A stretch of 64,000 nucleotides of DNA, from positions 1-64,000 of the forward strand of contig JBLIMV010000022.1 of assembly GCA_047638395.1 (NCBI GenBank). The letters run 5' to 3'. Both the position numbers and the translations under genes were made by a program. Positions 49,296 through 57,739 of the stretch are shown here, piece by piece. The notes beneath the pieces were generated by a model. That model saw nothing but the letters and a program-made list of their open reading frames with translations, was not told the origin of the DNA and made no database searches. How positions within the stretch are numbered: the first letter of the stretch is position 1; each line of letters opens with the position of its first letter. The stretch comes from CAXBCP01 sp047638395 (GTDB taxonomy: Bacteria > Pseudomonadota > Alphaproteobacteria > MPNO01 > UBA830).

Positions 49296-50795
49296 ATGAA
49301 AATCAGCTTTTCCGCCCCCTCCCTGCCGCGCAGCGGACCTATCGTTGTCGGCGTTCTTTCCGGGGGCAAGCTGCTTGCCACGGCCGAGCGCCTGGACAAA
49401 GCGTCCGACGGGGCGTTGTCCCGGGCAATCGATGCAAGTCGCTTCAAAGGCGAAAGCGGCCAGTCGCTGACAGTGATGTCGCCGGCGGGCGTCGGCGCCG
49501 GCCGCGTCGTGCTGATGGGCCTTGGCGAAGCGGGACAGTTTGACGATCTTGGCGCGCAGGCTCTCGGCGGGCGGGCCTACAAGGCGATCTCCGGCACCGG
49601 TGACAAATCAGCGGTGATCGCGATCGATGTGGTCAGTGGCGCTAAGATTAAGACGTCTGAAATTTCGGCAAATGCTGCCTATGGCGCATTGCTCGCGTCC
49701 TACCGGTTCGACAAGTACCGGACCAAGGAAAAGCCGGATGCCAAGCCAAGCGTCCGGACCCTGATCGTCTCGTCGCGAGATTCCGCCGATGCCAAGAAGG
49801 CCTTCGCGCCGCTGGCAAAGGTCGCCGACGGTGTGTTCTTTACCCGCGATCTCGTATCCGAGCCGGCGAATATTCTGTATCCGGTAACGCTGGCGGCACA
49901 GGCGAAGACGCTTGAAAAACTGGGCGTAAAAATTCAGGTGCTTGACGAAAAGCAGATGGCCAAGCTCGGCATGGGTGCGCTTTTGGGCGTTGCGCAGGGC
50001 TCGGCGCAGAAGCCACGTCTGGTTGTCATGCGCTGGGATGGTGCGCCCAAGGCGAAGAATAAGGCGCCGATCGCTTTCGTTGGCAAAGGTGTGACCTTCG
50101 ATACCGGCGGTATCTCGATCAAACCTGCCGGTGGCATGGAAGACATGAAGTGGGATATGGGAGGCTCGGGCGTCGTGATCGGTCTGATGAAGGCGCTCGC
50201 CGGCCGCAAGGCCAAGGTGAACGCGATTGGCGTGGTCGGGCTGGTTGAGAACATGCCGTCATCGACAGCGCAACGGCCTGGCGACGTCGTGACCACGATG
50301 TCCGGACAGACGGTTGAAGTGCTGAACACGGATGCGGAGGGGCGTCTCGTTCTCGCCGATGCCATGTGGTACTGTCAGGAGCGGTTCAAACCGCACACGA
50401 TGATCGATTTGGCGACCCTCACCGGTGCCATCATCGTGTCGCTCGGTAACGAGAATGCCGGGATGTTCGCAAATGACGACGAGATCTGCGACCGGCTTAC
50501 CGGCGCCGGTAAATCTGTGGGCGAACCTGTCTGGCGCATGCCGCTTGGCGATGCCTATGACAAGTTGATCAATTCTGATATCGCCGATATGAAGAATATC
50601 GGCGGGCGCTGGGGTGGGTCGATCACGGCGGCCCAGTTCCTGCAGCGTTATGTGAAGGACGGCGTGAAATGGGTGCATCTCGATATTGCCGGGGTGACCT
50701 GGTCGAATAAGGATGCGCCGACCGTGCCGAAGGGCGGCACGGCGTTCGGCGTGCGCCTGCTGGATCGTCTGGTCGCGGATCATTACGAGGGCTGA
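49296..50795 (+). CDS. pepA: Leucyl aminopeptidase (M17)
   Basis: 499 aa from the ATG at 49296, which has CGGAG 8 bases before it. The frame is open upstream to 49158 but that part is not family-like. Metal site and catalytic motifs: G-K-G-V-T-F-D-T-G-G-I-S-I-K-P (about 264-278) and N-T-D-A-E-G-R-L-V-L-A-D (about 347-358). A hexameric zinc or manganese aminopeptidase; PepA can also bind DNA in recombination. Followed by holC after 10 bases. Confidence 0.96.
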   Translation: MKISFSAPSLPRSGPIVVGVLSGGKLLATAERLDKASDGALSRAIDASRFKGESGQSLTVMSPAGVGAGRVVLMGLGEAGQFDDLGAQALGGRAYKAISGTGDKSAVIAIDVVSGAKIKTSEISANAAYGALLASYRFDKYRTKEKPDAKPSVRTLIVSSRDSADAKKAFAPLAKVADGVFFTRDLVSEPANILYPVTLAAQAKTLEKLGVKIQVLDEKQMAKLGMGALLGVAQGSAQKPRLVVMRWDGAPKAKNKAPIAFVGKGVTFDTGGISIKPAGGMEDMKWDMGGSGVVIGLMKALAGRKAKVNAIGVVGLVENMPSSTAQRPGDVVTTMSGQTVEVLNTDAEGRLVLADAMWYCQERFKPHTMIDLATLTGAIIVSLGNENAGMFANDDEICDRLTGAGKSVGEPVWRMPLGDAYDKLINSDIADMKNIGGRWGGSITAAQFLQRYVKDGVKWVHLDIAGVTWSNKDAPTVPKGGTAFGVRLLDRLVADHYEG

Positions 50796-50805
50796 GACGT
50801 CCGCG

Positions 50806-51255
50806 ATGACCGAGATCAGCTTTTACCATCTGCTTCATACGCCGCTTGAACGCGCGTTGCCGAAGCTGATCGAGAAGGTTCTGGAGAGCGGCGCGCGCGC
50901 CGTGATCCGGACCGGGTCGACAGAGCGCGCGGAGGCGTTGAACGGCGCGCTCTGGACGTTCGATCAGGATTCCTTTGTGCCGCACGGGACCGCGCAGGAC
51001 GGCAACGCGTCTTTGCAGCCGGTGTGGATTACGCCCGATGAGGAGAATCCGAACGGTGCCGATATTCTGGTGCTGACAGACGGTGCAGAATCCACCGAGG
51101 TGGCAAGCTACCGCCGGTGCCTCGAGATGTTTGATGGGCGGGACGAAGTAGCGGTCGCAGACGCCCGGCGCCGTTGGGCAGCCTATAAGGAGGCGGCGCA
51201 CGAACTGGCGTATTGGCAGCAGACCGAGGGCGGTGGCTGGGAAAAGAAAGCCTGA
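50806..51255 (+). CDS. holC: DNA polymerase III chi subunit
   Basis: 149 aa from the ATG at 50806. S-F-Y-H-L near the N-terminus, A-E-A-L-N-G-A-L-W-T-F (about 43-53), F-V-P-H-G and V-L-T-D-G-A are typical of HolC. Chi links the clamp loader to single-strand binding protein. pepA-holC is a conserved pair in proteobacteria. Confidence 0.92.
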   Translation: MTEISFYHLLHTPLERALPKLIEKVLESGARAVIRTGSTERAEALNGALWTFDQDSFVPHGTAQDGNASLQPVWITPDEENPNGADILVLTDGAESTEVASYRRCLEMFDGRDEVAVADARRRWAAYKEAAHELAYWQQTEGGGWEKKA

Positions 51256-51302
51256 CGCCGCTTGTCGGATGCGGGTCTTTTGGGCCTGAAGCCGGGACGG
51301 CT

Positions 51303-51320
51303 ATTTCGCACTTGCGAAAT
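51303..51320. other. Hairpin in the holC-ndk gap
   Basis: ATTTCGC and GCGAAAT pair around a 4-base loop (ACTT). No T-run. It lies 71 bases before the ndk start, in a 136-base gap, so it may be part of the ndk promoter or leader. Confidence 0.5.
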
Positions 51321-51391
51321 GTAGTGGTTGCTCCCTTATCGGGAAGCGTCTAATAAGGCCGCCGAATTCACGAACAGGAGCTGTTGCCCCC

Positions 51392-51814
51392 ATGGCAATC
51401 CAACGTACGCTATCCATTATCAAGCCCGACGCAACGCGGCGGAACCTCACCGGCGCAATTGTCGCCCGTTTCGAAGAGGCAGGTCTCAGCGTTGTCGCCC
51501 AGCGGCGGATGCGCCTGACGGTCGAGCAGGCGCAGCAGTTTTACGCTGTCCACAAGGAACGCGCCTTTTTTGACGATCTCTGCGCCTTCATGACCTCCGG
51601 TCCGGTGGTCGTCCAGGTGCTCGAGGGTGAGGACGCGATCGCGAAGAACCGCGAAGTAATGGGCGCCACAAACCCCGCGAATGCCGATGAAGGCACGATC
51701 CGCCGCGATTTCGGCGAATCGGTCGAGGCGAATTCCGCGCATGGATCCGACGCTCCGGAAACGGCGGCCGAGGAGATTGCGTTTTTCTTCCGCGGGATCG
51801 ACATCGTCGGTTAA
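51392..51814 (+). CDS. ndk: Nucleoside diphosphate kinase
   Basis: 140 aa. R-T-L-S-I-I-K-P-D-A near the N-terminus, phospho-histidine H117 in N-S-A-H-G-S-D, and M-G-A-T-N-P (about 90-95). Transfers the gamma phosphate between nucleotides. Single-gene unit ending in a bidirectional terminator. Confidence 0.97.
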   Translation: MAIQRTLSIIKPDATRRNLTGAIVARFEEAGLSVVAQRRMRLTVEQAQQFYAVHKERAFFDDLCAFMTSGPVVVQVLEGEDAIAKNREVMGATNPANADEGTIRRDFGESVEANSAHGSDAPETAAEEIAFFFRGIDIVG

Positions 51815-51851
51815 ATCCGCGCTGTCATTCTGAGACGTTATTCCGAATCGA

Positions 51852-51886
51852 AAAGGGCGGGTCCATGACCCGCCCTTTCTGTTTTT
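51852..51886. terminator. Bidirectional terminator between ndk and the oxidase subunit gene
   Basis: AAAGGGCGGGTC (51852-51863) and GACCCGCCCTTT (51867-51878) form a perfect 12-base stem with a 3-base loop. The right side runs into CTGTTTTTC; on the minus strand the stem is followed by TTTT. It serves both convergent genes. Confidence 0.85.
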
Positions 51887-51907
51887 CTCGGTCGCTTCCG
51901 GGTGACG

Positions 51908-52036
51908 CTATACCAGCGTCAGTCCCATGAGCCCGACGATCGCGATGACGGCAACTGTGCCGACAAATGCCCATTTTGCGAAATCCGCCCATCCCTTTTG
52001 ATGCCGCGCGATTTCTTTTTCCATGTCGAGGGCCAT
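51908..52036 (-). CDS. aa3-type cytochrome c oxidase subunit IV-like peptide (42 aa)
   Basis: ATG at 52034-52036 with GGAGTAACAG before it, TAG at 51908-51910. The 42 residues have the pattern of the bacterial aa3 CoxIV family: a short charged N-terminus with H-Q-K-G-W-A-D-F-A-K-W, then one membrane helix (about 22-41). In alphaproteobacteria this tiny subunit stabilises the aa3 oxidase core. It is too short for usual gene calls. No other cytochrome oxidase gene is in the window, so it is a stand-alone gene with its own terminator. Confidence 0.75.
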   Translation of the reverse strand: MALDMEKEIARHQKGWADFAKWAFVGTVAVIAIVGLMGLTLV

Positions 52037-52144
52037 TTGGCTGTTACTCCTTGAATAGACTGTCAATTATGAAACTTCTGAATCAGATATAGCGCGGATT
52101 TGCGCCGGGGTGAAGCGGTCGATGAATCTGCCTGTTAAGGAATA

Positions 52145-52804
52145 TCACGAACCTTTGTCATCTGGGTTAACAGCAATGCCGGCTGGTCCTGCAGCGCCCT
52201 CGACGATCACGGTTTCATCCACAATCGATGTCTGCCCATTGGCGACCAGCTGAAGCGCGTGCGGGTAGCATCGATGCTCTGCCGTGAGCACGCGTGCCGC
52301 CAGCGCGTCGGCATCGTCGCCCGGCAGCACCGGGACCGCCGCCTGGACAATGATCGGGCCTGCATCCATCGCCGGGCGGACGAAATGGACCGTGCATCCG
52401 GTAAACCGCACACCTTCCGACAAGACGCGCTCATGCGTTTGAAGCCCCTTGAAGGACGGCAGCAGCGACGGGTGAATGTTGATCATCCTGTCGAGCCAGC
52501 GTTCAACGAAATCGGCCGTTAAAAGCCGCATGAAGCCTGCTAGGCAGATTAGTTCGACGCCCGCCGCCGTCAGTTCCGCGTGCAGGGCATCCTCAAAGGA
52601 GGCGCGGCCGTCGAAATCGCGGTGGTCGATGGCCGTGGTTGCGATACCCGCCTGTGCAGCCCGCTCCAGCCCACCAGCGCCGGGCACGTTCGAGATGACG
52701 CGGACGATTTCAGCCGGATAATCCGGATCCGCCGCAGCGTCGACCAGCGCCTGCATGTTGGAGCCGCGACCGGATATCAGGATGGCAGTCTTCAGGCGCG
52801 CCAT
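52145..52804 (-). CDS. purN: Phosphoribosylglycinamide formyltransferase
   Basis: 219 aa. I-S-G-R-G-S-N-M-Q-A-L (about 10-20), the catalytic N-I-H-P-S-L-L-P-S-F-K-G (N108, H110 approximately) and D at about 146 in the V-R-P-A-M-D-A-G-P-I segment. It formylates GAR with 10-formyl-tetrahydrofolate in purine synthesis. Overlaps purM by 13 bases. The C-terminal residues after 195 are slightly longer than in E. coli. Confidence 0.96.
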   Translation of the reverse strand: MARLKTAILISGRGSNMQALVDAAADPDYPAEIVRVISNVPGAGGLERAAQAGIATTAIDHRDFDGRASFEDALHAELTAAGVELICLAGFMRLLTADFVERWLDRMINIHPSLLPSFKGLQTHERVLSEGVRFTGCTVHFVRPAMDAGPIIVQAAVPVLPGDDADALAARVLTAEHRCYPHALQLVANGQTSIVDETVIVEGAAGPAGIAVNPDDKGS

Positions 52805-53868
52805 GCGTCGTCCAGTCCGGGCAGCGCTACTCTCTCGGCGTTCTCTTCATCGGTGCTGTCCCCGGCGACAATTTCGCCGATGTCACAGACGTCTTCGCCG
52901 GCTTCTTTCAGAATATCTATGGCTTGCGCTGCGTCATCCGCCTGCACGATTGCGATCATGCCGATGCCGCAATTGAAGGTCCGCGCCATTTCCGCAGGGG
53001 CGACGCTGCCTTCGGCCATGAGCCATGAAAATACCGGCGGCATTGACCAGGCGGCAGGATCGATTCGCGCGTCCATTCCGTCAGGCAGGATACGCGGCAC
53101 GTTTTCCGTGAGGCCGCCCCCGGTAATATGGGCGAATGCCTTGGCCAGCCCCGCTTTGTGCAGGCTGAGACAGGATTTTACATAGATGCGCGTCGGGGTG
53201 AGGAGCGCTTCGCCCCAGGTAATGCCGTCGTCAAAAGCGGCTTTTGCACCGTAGTCCAGCCCGTGCTGTGCGAGGACGTGTCTGACCAGCGAAAAGCCGT
53301 TCGAGTGCACGCCGGATGACGCAATCCCGAGGATCCGGTCGCCGGGGGCGATATCGTCGCGTGGCAGCAGATTCCCGCGTTCGGCTGCTCCGACCGAAAA
53401 TCCCGCAAGATCGTAATCTCCGTCGCCGTACATGCCGGGCATTTCTGCGGTTTCGCCGCCAATCAGTGCGCAGCCTGCCTGGCGGCATCCTTCGGCTATC
53501 CCACTGACGACATCGGCCGCAGCGCCGGTGTCGAGCCGGCCGGTGGCGAAATAATCGAGAAAAAAGAGGGGTTCCGCGCCCTGGACCACCAGATCGTTGA
53601 CGCACATGGCGACAAGATCGATTCCCACGGTGTCGTGGTGCCCGGTATCGATGGCGATTTTAAGCTTGGTGCCGACGCCGTCGGTAGCGGCGATCAGCAC
53701 CGGGTCTTCGTAGCCGGCCGCTTTGGGATCGAATAATCCGCCAAAACCGCCAAGCCCACCCATGACGCCTGCACGCAGGGTCGATTTTGCCATGGGTTTT
53801 ATGCGCTCGACGAGATCTGCGCCTGCGTCTATATCGACGCCCGAATCTTTGTAGCTGGGACCGTTAAT
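52792..53868 (-). CDS. purM: Phosphoribosylformylglycinamidine cyclo-ligase, probable ATT start
   Basis: The first in-frame ATG is at 53793, but the conserved N-terminus of PurM (S-Y-K-D-S-G-V-D-I-D-A-G and V-E-R-I-K-P before M-A-K-S-T) is encoded upstream of it. No ATG, GTG or TTG occurs in that frame back to a TAG near 53930. The best candidate is the ATT at 53868, giving N-G-P-S-Y-K-D at the start and 358 aa; CGAGGCGG lies about 10 bases before it. The rest is standard: G-L-G-G-F-G-G-L-F, A-T-D-G-V-G-T-K-L, and A-E-M-P-G-M-Y. Makes AIR from FGAM with ATP. A sequencing slip is the other explanation. Confidence 0.9.
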   Translation of the reverse strand: MNGPSYKDSGVDIDAGADLVERIKPMAKSTLRAGVMGGLGGFGGLFDPKAAGYEDPVLIAATDGVGTKLKIAIDTGHHDTVGIDLVAMCVNDLVVQGAEPLFFLDYFATGRLDTGAAADVVSGIAEGCRQAGCALIGGETAEMPGMYGDGDYDLAGFSVGAAERGNLLPRDDIAPGDRILGIASSGVHSNGFSLVRHVLAQHGLDYGAKAAFDDGITWGEALLTPTRIYVKSCLSLHKAGLAKAFAHITGGGLTENVPRILPDGMDARIDPAAWSMPPVFSWLMAEGSVAPAEMARTFNCGIGMIAIVQADDAAQAIDILKEAGEDVCDIGEIVAGDSTDEENAERVALPGLDDAWRA

Positions 53869-53906
53869 GACTGCGCCGCCTCGAATGAAAATGTTAGACT
53901 GAACGG

Positions 53907-55268
53907 ATGATGGATAAAAACCTAACCGCTATGCGCAGGATAGCCAATGTGCGACCGGAAATGAACGCCGTCCGGCGAATCTCTCGGCGAATATCTCAGA
54001 GCACTTCCACCGGCCTCCGGTTTGGCGTGATCGGGGCGCTTTTCATGGCTGTCGGGAGCATCGGCATCGGTAGCGTCTCGGCCCAAACAGGCGGCGTATA
54101 CACAGTCGGCGGCGTGGCGGTCGATATGACGGCGGATACGGCGGCGGCGGCGCGCGAACAGGCAATCGCTGCGGGCCATGTTCTCGCTTTCAGACGTTTG
54201 ATCGCGCGGCTCGTCCCCAACAGCCAACGCGCTGCTTTGCCCGCTCTTGCGCAATCCGGAATTGTGCCACTGGTGCTCAGCTATGAAATTGAATCTGAGA
54301 AAAGGTCATCTGTCCGATATCTCGGGTCGCTCAAGTTCCGGTTCCGGCGGGCGGATGTCCGGCAGCTTCTTCAGAACAGCGGGGTCGGTTTCGCAGAAAC
54401 CCGATCGAAACCCGTTCTGTTGCTGCCGGTCTATGATTCTGCCGGTGCGAAACTTCTCTGGGACGATCCCAATCCCTGGCTTCTGGCGTGGAATGCGGTG
54501 CCGCCCTCGGACGGCCTGGTGCCGATCCGTCTGCCCGCAGGAGACCTGGCGGATATTCGCGATATCAGCGCGGAGCAGGCCGTCGCCGGGAATGCGGACC
54601 AGCTTGCCCTCATCGCCGAACGTTACGGCGCCAGTGCAGTGCTGGTTGCCGAAGCATCGGTCACCGCCGACCCCAGTTCGGGCGCGCGTTCGTTAACGGT
54701 TGCCACCCGCTATTTTGGCGGCACTTCGGATGGCCGGACGGCAGTCCGCAGCTTCGCCTATACAGAGGGTGAGGCGGATGAGACGGTTATCGGGCGTGCC
54801 GCACAGAAAGTCGCCCTTCAGGTAGAGGAAGACTGGAAGCAGGAAAACCTGATCCGGTTCGACAATCAAAACAGCCTCATTGCCCGGATCTCGCTGACCG
54901 ATCTGCGCCAATGGGTTGAAGTGCGGCGCAAATTGCAGGGCATTGCGTTCCTCCAGCGCTGGCAGCTTGTTGCGATGTCCCGCCAGAGAGCCTCTGTGCG
55001 CCTGACCTATTATGGTGATGCAGAGCAGCTGCGTGTCGCCCTTGCGCAACGGGATCTGATGCTCGATCAGGGAGCGGTCGACTGGCTGTTGCGCGATTCG
55101 CGGCAGGCGCGGGCCACCGGTCCTGTTGCGCCCAGCGCTGTCTCGCCCAGTGCTCCCTCGCCGGGTGCCGATGTGCCCCAGCCCACAAATGGGCCGACAA
55201 ATGGGCCGAACAATGCGGCGAGCGAAAAGCCGACCGATGAAAGGACGGAAGGGGATCCTGCCCGGTGA
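53907..55268 (+). CDS. DUF2066 periplasmic protein
   Basis: 453 aa. After a 35-residue basic leader a signal helix runs about 38-60, with cleavage near V-S-A-Q. The DUF2066 part covers about 65-390; the family sits beside purM and hda in many proteobacteria and has no proven function. The C-terminus (about 405-453) is a Pro/Ser/Asn-rich tail with a T-N-G-P repeat. Translation could also begin at later ATGs (53931 or 53961). It starts only 38 bases from the purM start on the other strand. Overlaps the next gene by GTGA. Confidence 0.85.
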   Translation: MMDKNLTAMRRIANVRPEMNAVRRISRRISQSTSTGLRFGVIGALFMAVGSIGIGSVSAQTGGVYTVGGVAVDMTADTAAAAREQAIAAGHVLAFRRLIARLVPNSQRAALPALAQSGIVPLVLSYEIESEKRSSVRYLGSLKFRFRRADVRQLLQNSGVGFAETRSKPVLLLPVYDSAGAKLLWDDPNPWLLAWNAVPPSDGLVPIRLPAGDLADIRDISAEQAVAGNADQLALIAERYGASAVLVAEASVTADPSSGARSLTVATRYFGGTSDGRTAVRSFAYTEGEADETVIGRAAQKVALQVEEDWKQENLIRFDNQNSLIARISLTDLRQWVEVRRKLQGIAFLQRWQLVAMSRQRASVRLTYYGDAEQLRVALAQRDLMLDQGAVDWLLRDSRQARATGPVAPSAVSPSAPSPGADVPQPTNGPTNGPNNAASEKPTDERTEGDPAR

Positions 55269-55822
55269 ATCTTCCCAATCTCATCACGTTTGGTCGCCTG
55301 CTGACCGTCCCCATCGCTGTATACCTGTTGATGCAGTCGGCGTATCTCGCGGCATTTATCCTGTTTCTGCTGGCCGGCGTTTCTGACGCGCTGGACGGCT
55401 ATCTTGCCAAGCGAAATAACCAGACCACTGAACTCGGCGCTATTCTCGACCCGCTGGCAGACAAAGCGCTCCTAGTGGGCGTGTATGTAACATTGGGACT
55501 GCAGGGAAATTTGCCGAACTGGCTTGTTGTGCTGGTCGTGTTCCGGGATGTGCTGATCATCGGCGGTGTCATCATCCTGTTTCTGGTCCGGGTCGAAGTG
55601 AAGATGCGCCCGCTTATCATCAGCAAGATCAATACCGCGACGCAGATCGGGCTCGCTGCCCTGGTCCTGGCGGAACTGGGTCTGCAGCTGGATATCATGG
55701 GCGTGGTCGAGGCCATGATTTATCTTGTTGGTGTCACCACTGTTATTTCCGGTGCGAGCTACATGGTGTCCTGGAGCCGGCAGATGGCGGGGATCGAAGA
55801 CGATGGGCCTTCGGCCAAGTGA
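55265..55822 (+). CDS. CDP-alcohol phosphatidyltransferase (PgsA-like)
   Basis: 185 aa with a GTG start overlapping the preceding stop (GTGA). Five or so membrane helices. The family motif D-x2-D-G-x2-A-R-x8-G-x3-D-x3-D is present near residues 41-63 (D-A-L-D-G-Y-L-A-K ... G-A-I-L-D-P-L-A-D), with Lys in place of the Arg. Members make phosphatidylglycerolphosphate or cardiolipin from CDP-diacylglycerol; the conserved place next to hda suggests a PgsA-type enzyme. The stop codon lies in a 14-base tandem repeat. Confidence 0.88.
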   Translation: MNLPNLITFGRLLTVPIAVYLLMQSAYLAAFILFLLAGVSDALDGYLAKRNNQTTELGAILDPLADKALLVGVYVTLGLQGNLPNWLVVLVVFRDVLIIGGVIILFLVRVEVKMRPLIISKINTATQIGLAALVLAELGLQLDIMGVVEAMIYLVGVTTVISGASYMVSWSRQMAGIEDDGPSAK

Positions 55823-55854
55823 TGGCGGCCAAGTGATGGTGGCCAGGTGATGGC
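55813..55854. repeat. Three 14-base tandem repeats across the stop/start junction
   Basis: GGCCAAGTGATGGC (55813-55826), GGCCAAGTGATGGT (55827-55840) and GGCCAGGTGATGGC (55841-55854). Each copy contains TGATG, so a stop and an ATG occur three times; since 14 is not a multiple of 3, the copies are in different frames. The first TGA ends the phosphatidyltransferase and the last ATG starts hda. Confidence 0.92.
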
Positions 55855-56524
55855 GGGCAAGGCGACCCAGCTTGCGCTTGATCTGCGTCATCGCGCGGCG
55901 ATGGGCCGCGAAGATTTTCTTGTTTCACCGTCGAACGAAGAAGCCGTCGCGTGGATCGACCGCTGGCCCGACTGGCCCGGTCATGCACTGGTGCTGGTCG
56001 GCCCGCCCGGCTGCGGTAAAACGCATCTCGGCCAGGTGTGGCAGGGGCGGGCGGGGGCGCAGCCCTATCGCGCGGAGATGCTTTCTGAGTCCGCCGGGAT
56101 CACTGCGCCTGTCTTCGTAGATGACGCCGACGGCCCCGGACGGGACGAAGAACTGTTTCATCTGTTTAATGCGGCAGGCGCGGCCGGAAGCTTTGTGCTG
56201 TTTGCCTGCCGCACGGCACCGGCGCGGTGGGAAAACCGGCTGCCTGACCTCAAATCCCGCCTGGCGGCGGCGCCTAATATTCAGATTCAGGCGCCCGACA
56301 CGCCGCTGATCGCGGCCGTGATGATGAAGATGTTTGCCGATGAGCAGATGGATGTCGGGGCCGATGTTCTGGTTTATCTCGTCAACCGGATGGAGCGGTC
56401 GTTCGAGGCGGCGCGAACGCTTGCCGAACGTCTGAACAACGCGTCCCTGGCAACCCGGCGCGGGATTACCATCCCATTAGCGCGCGAAGTCTTCGATGCA
56501 CTCGAGAGCGATACCGGCGCTTAG
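55850..56524 (+). CDS. hdaA: DnaA-related regulator HdaA
   Basis: 224 aa from the ATG at 55850 (a GTG directly before it is also in frame). The opening Q-L-A-L-D-L is the clamp-binding motif of Hda. The AAA+ part has a P-loop G-P-P-G-C-G-K-T-H (about 51-59), the Walker B F-V-D-D-A (about 87-91) and a sensor region. It lacks the DNA-binding domain of DnaA. With the sliding clamp it stimulates DnaA-ATP hydrolysis after initiation. Its stop lies in a 10-base tandem repeat. Confidence 0.93.
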   Translation: MAGKATQLALDLRHRAAMGREDFLVSPSNEEAVAWIDRWPDWPGHALVLVGPPGCGKTHLGQVWQGRAGAQPYRAEMLSESAGITAPVFVDDADGPGRDEELFHLFNAAGAAGSFVLFACRTAPARWENRLPDLKSRLAAAPNIQIQAPDTPLIAAVMMKMFADEQMDVGADVLVYLVNRMERSFEAARTLAERLNNASLATRRGITIPLAREVFDALESDTGA

Positions 56525-56540
56525 GAAATCTTAGGAAATC
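56521..56540. repeat. 10-base tandem repeat holding two convergent stops
   Basis: TTAGGAAATC is repeated twice without a gap (56521-56530 and 56531-56540). The TAG of the first copy ends hdaA; the TAA of the second copy, read on the minus strand, ends the oxidoreductase gene. Confidence 0.92.
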
Positions 56541-57718
56541 TGCGGCGGTGTATCCGGCGGGGGTCCCAGGTCGTCATCGAACCCGACCCCGGCGAGGGTG
56601 CGCCGGCAGATATATTCTTTCCAGATCGCGCCGCGCTCGCCGGTCCAGACTTGCTCGACCGGCCGGTCCGTGGCATCGACAAACTGGATCAGGCCATCTT
56701 CGCGACCGAGGCTGACGCAGCGGAAACTGTAGCTGAAGTCAAATGCACCGGGCGGTGTACCGCTTAGGCGGGCAGTGAAGGTGTGGGCCGCAAGCTCGCC
56801 CATCGGCCGCCCCGCTGCACAGCTCATCCGGCATTTTCCCGCGAATTCGGTCATCACATGGGCCGCGTCGCCGACCGCAAGAATGTCGGGATGACTGACG
56901 GATGTCAGGGTGCTGTCGGTCACGACCTGGCCGCTTTCCGTCACCTCTATACCGGCGTCGGCTGCGAGTGGCGGTACCAGGAATCCTGCCGCCCAGAGGC
57001 ATACATCGAACGGGATTGTCCCGCCGTCTTCCATTTCGGCGTGGTCGGGATGAACGTGGGCAATGCGCGCGCCCGCCGAAATCTCGACGCCCAGCCGCTG
57101 CAGCGTCGCGATCACGTGATCGAAGCCCGCACGTGAGAGGTCCCCCGGATCAGGGCCGGGGGCAAAATTCCGGCCCGGTGCGAGAATGATTCTGAGGCCG
57201 GGCAGGCGTTCGCCGAATTCGCAGGCCGCTTCGATCGCGGTCAGCCCGCCGCCGGCGATCAGCACGCTACCGCCGGAGTCGGCAAGCTTGGTCAGTCGGT
57301 CGCCGAGGGCGGCGGAGCCTTCGGTTGTATCGAGGCATGTGGCGTTGGTGTCGGCACCGGGAACGGCGTGGCGGTCGGTATAACTGCCGGGGGCGTATAC
57401 CAGAGTATCGTATGCGATTTCCGCCCGACCGGCATTGCCCCGGTCGATTTTTACCTGTCGGCGGTTTGGGTCAATGCCGGCGACTTTTGCCTGCACGAAC
57501 CGGCCATGGCGCGCGGTCATGAAATCTTTGTAGGGCAGGTGCCGTGGCGAGCTGCCACCGGCGATCTCGTGCAGGCGAATGCGTTCAACGAATTCAGGTT
57601 TCGCATCAATGAGCGTGAGCGAAACGTTGGGGACAGCCTCGCCGATGCGGGCTGCTGTTGTCAGCCCGGCATAGCCGCCACCGATCACGACAACTCTGTG
57701 TGGGTCGGTATCTGCCAT
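56531..57718 (-). CDS. NDH-2-type FAD-dependent oxidoreductase
   Basis: 395 aa. FAD motif G-G-G-Y-A-G near 13-18, the D-T-L-V-Y-A-P-G-S strand (about 105-113), the NAD motif G-G-G-L-T-A-I-E near 157-164 and the second FAD motif A-V-G-D-A-A (about 277-282). Layout of type II NADH dehydrogenases and related quinone or ferredoxin oxidoreductases. It has no clear C-terminal membrane anchor, so a soluble or peripheral enzyme is possible. Starts 21 bases before the end of rnd on the same strand. Confidence 0.88.
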   Translation of the reverse strand: MADTDPHRVVVIGGGYAGLTTAARIGEAVPNVSLTLIDAKPEFVERIRLHEIAGGSSPRHLPYKDFMTARHGRFVQAKVAGIDPNRRQVKIDRGNAGRAEIAYDTLVYAPGSYTDRHAVPGADTNATCLDTTEGSAALGDRLTKLADSGGSVLIAGGGLTAIEAACEFGERLPGLRIILAPGRNFAPGPDPGDLSRAGFDHVIATLQRLGVEISAGARIAHVHPDHAEMEDGGTIPFDVCLWAAGFLVPPLAADAGIEVTESGQVVTDSTLTSVSHPDILAVGDAAHVMTEFAGKCRMSCAAGRPMGELAAHTFTARLSGTPPGAFDFSYSFRCVSLGREDGLIQFVDATDRPVEQVWTGERGAIWKEYICRRTLAGVGFDDDLGPPPDTPPQIS

Positions 57719-57739
57719 CCTGCTGCCTTCAGAACGTTG

